Assembly (NCBI GenBank): GCA_900321905.1
Contig: ONXZ01000036.1
Span: 1 to 15,671 of the forward strand
Origin: an uncultured Eubacteriales bacterium
Lineage (GTDB): Bacteria; Bacillota; Clostridia; Oscillospirales; Acutalibacteraceae
Direction: 5' to 3'
DNA length: 15,671 nucleotides
Of the stretch, positions 14,801 to 15,671 are shown in pieces. The notes below the pieces were generated by a model. It made no database searches. It was not told the origin of the DNA and saw only the letters and a program-made list of their open reading frames with translations. A program made the translations under genes and the position numbers. Position 1 is the first letter of the stretch. The number at the start of each line of letters is the position of its first letter.

Positions 14801-15553
14801 TTACGCTTCTTTCTTTTTACTCTTTGCAAGCATAAACGCGCCGACTGCCGCAAGCACTACAAGTACAACAATCCAGCCGTAAATGCTCTTGCTGATGTGC
14901 TGGTGCGAAATTGCAAGATAGCCGATTTTGCCAATCTGACGCAGGGTATTTATACCGAGTGCGCAGAACTCGAAGTATGCAACAAAGCGCATACTGTCTT
15001 TACTGCTGATGAACGCTATCGCAAATGTGATAAGCACTGCTGCTGCGTAGCAAGCATACTGTGCGAAATACGGCAAAAGCATACTACCTGTTTTACCGAG
15101 CAGGTAACTGCTCGCAAATGACGCAATCTCGTTGAAAAACGGCACCGCAAACAACACAACAAGTATTGGCATACCTTTGATAGGATGCGGTGTTTCCTGC
15201 TCGCGGTAGAATTTGTAAACAAGCACTGCAAAAAGCACAACTGCAACTTTGCTTACAAGGAAGTACAGCATTGCACCGTCAACTGAAACGTTTGTAAGAT
15301 ACCCCATTTTTGGCGGCATCATTTTGAGCGCTAACATTGCTGAAAGTATGCCCATCAGCGTGCCTGTTCCCTTAGAGATTATGTAGTAAACGACTGCGAC
15401 AAGCAGGGTGTAAACCATCGCACAGACAAGACCTGTGAACTGGTTAACGTCCACAGCGACTTCAATAATCTTTTCAAACGCCTGTGCTGCGACTGTAATA
15501 ATTATTGCAACAAGGAAAGGCGTCTGGCTTTTATCTAACCTGAGTTTTCCCAT
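14801..15553 (-). CDS. Multi-spanning membrane protein of unknown function
   Basis: A 250-residue hydrophobic protein that I do not recognise. About seven to eight membrane segments can be picked out, including residues 13-31, 38-60, 64-80, 91-113, 123-150, 161-186 and 222-243. A short basic N-terminus (MGKLRLDK) and a lysine-rich cytoplasmic tail (KSKKKEA) flank them. No catalytic or transporter signature is visible. The ATG at 15553 was chosen over 15568: GGGAG lies 8 nt upstream, and the consensus promoter predicts transcription from about 15570, which leaves almost no leader for the upstream ATG. It has its own promoter and no obvious terminator before the rimP promoter, so it is probably a single-gene unit. 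Confidence 0.8.
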   Translation of the reverse strand: MGKLRLDKSQTPFLVAIIITVAAQAFEKIIEVAVDVNQFTGLVCAMVYTLLVAVVYYIISKGTGTLMGILSAMLALKMMPPKMGYLTNVSVDGAMLYFLVSKVAVVLFAVLVYKFYREQETPHPIKGMPILVVLFAVPFFNEIASFASSYLLGKTGSMLLPYFAQYACYAAAVLITFAIAFISSKDSMRFVAYFEFCALGINTLRQIGKIGYLAISHQHISKSIYGWIVVLVVLAAVGAFMLAKSKKKEA

Positions 15554-15576
15554 AGTATCATCTCCCATTTTAATAT

Positions 15577-15605
15577 ATTATATTATTTTTACCATTATTT
15601 GTCAA
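15577..15605 (-). promoter_or_regulatory. Promoter of the membrane-protein gene
   Basis: Minus-strand TTGACA (15600-15605), exactly 17 bp, then TATAAT (15577-15582): a perfect housekeeping sigma consensus. Predicted start is near 15570, supporting the ATG at 15553 with its GGGAG site. Confidence 0.82.
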
Positions 15606-15611
15606 TGACAA

Positions 15612-15671
15612 TTGACAATCTCAAAAAATGGTGCTATTATACGAATTTAGCAAATCAAACTATAGAGGTGA
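15612..15671 (+). promoter_or_regulatory. Divergent plus-strand promoter and ribosome site for a gene beyond the right edge
   Basis: Plus-strand TTGACA (15612-15617), 17-bp spacer, TATTAT (15635-15640) preceded by TGC. A leader ends with AGAGGTGA (15664-15671), a strong Shine-Dalgarno. No start codon is inside the window; a coding region should begin within about 10 nt of the edge. The two divergent -35 boxes are only 6 bp apart. Confidence 0.72.

Overview
This window looks like chromosome from an anaerobic Firmicute of class Clostridia, probably in the Ruminococcaceae/Oscillospiraceae range. That placement is inferred from three things: the NADH-linked [FeFe]-hydrogenase gene cluster, the Gram-positive nusA-ylxR-ylxQ-infB order, and consistently strong Shine-Dalgarno sites. 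All recognisable genes lie on the minus strand, so the text below reads from high to low coordinates. No tRNA, rRNA, CRISPR array or insertion sequence was seen.

Right edge (15553-15671): a consensus minus-strand promoter drives an unrecognised multi-spanning membrane protein. Back to back with it is a plus-strand promoter followed by a Shine-Dalgarno sequence at the last bases of the window, so a divergent gene should start just outside.

Translation/RNA operon (14792-6380): one consensus promoter and a leader of about 215 nt precede rimP-nusA-ylxR(rnpM)-ylxQ-infB-rbfA-nrnA-truB-ribF-HAD phosphatase, mostly with short gaps or overlaps, ending at a clear intrinsic terminator. The leader holds a terminator-like hairpin and a compact element built of two opposed 31-bp arrays of 7-bp repeats around a hairpin. 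nrnA is split by a +1 frame change.

Hydrogenase operon (6280-1): a promoter overlapped by a perfect Rex-type palindrome precedes hydC. Seven genes then separate hydC from hydB: a DRTGG protein, a small HATPase (anti-sigma/RsbW type), a ferredoxin/[FeFe]-hydrogenase-like protein of the putative sensory type, a second DRTGG protein, a PHP phosphoesterase, a second HATPase and a thioredoxin-like [2Fe-2S] protein. hydB runs off the left edge; hydA would be expected beyond it. HydC and HydB are subunits of the electron-bifurcating hydrogenase that oxidises NADH and reduced ferredoxin together to make H2. The genes between them look like an uncharacterised redox or H2 sensing and signalling module transcribed with the enzyme under NADH/NAD+ (Rex) control. 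This module is the part of the window most worth experimental attention.
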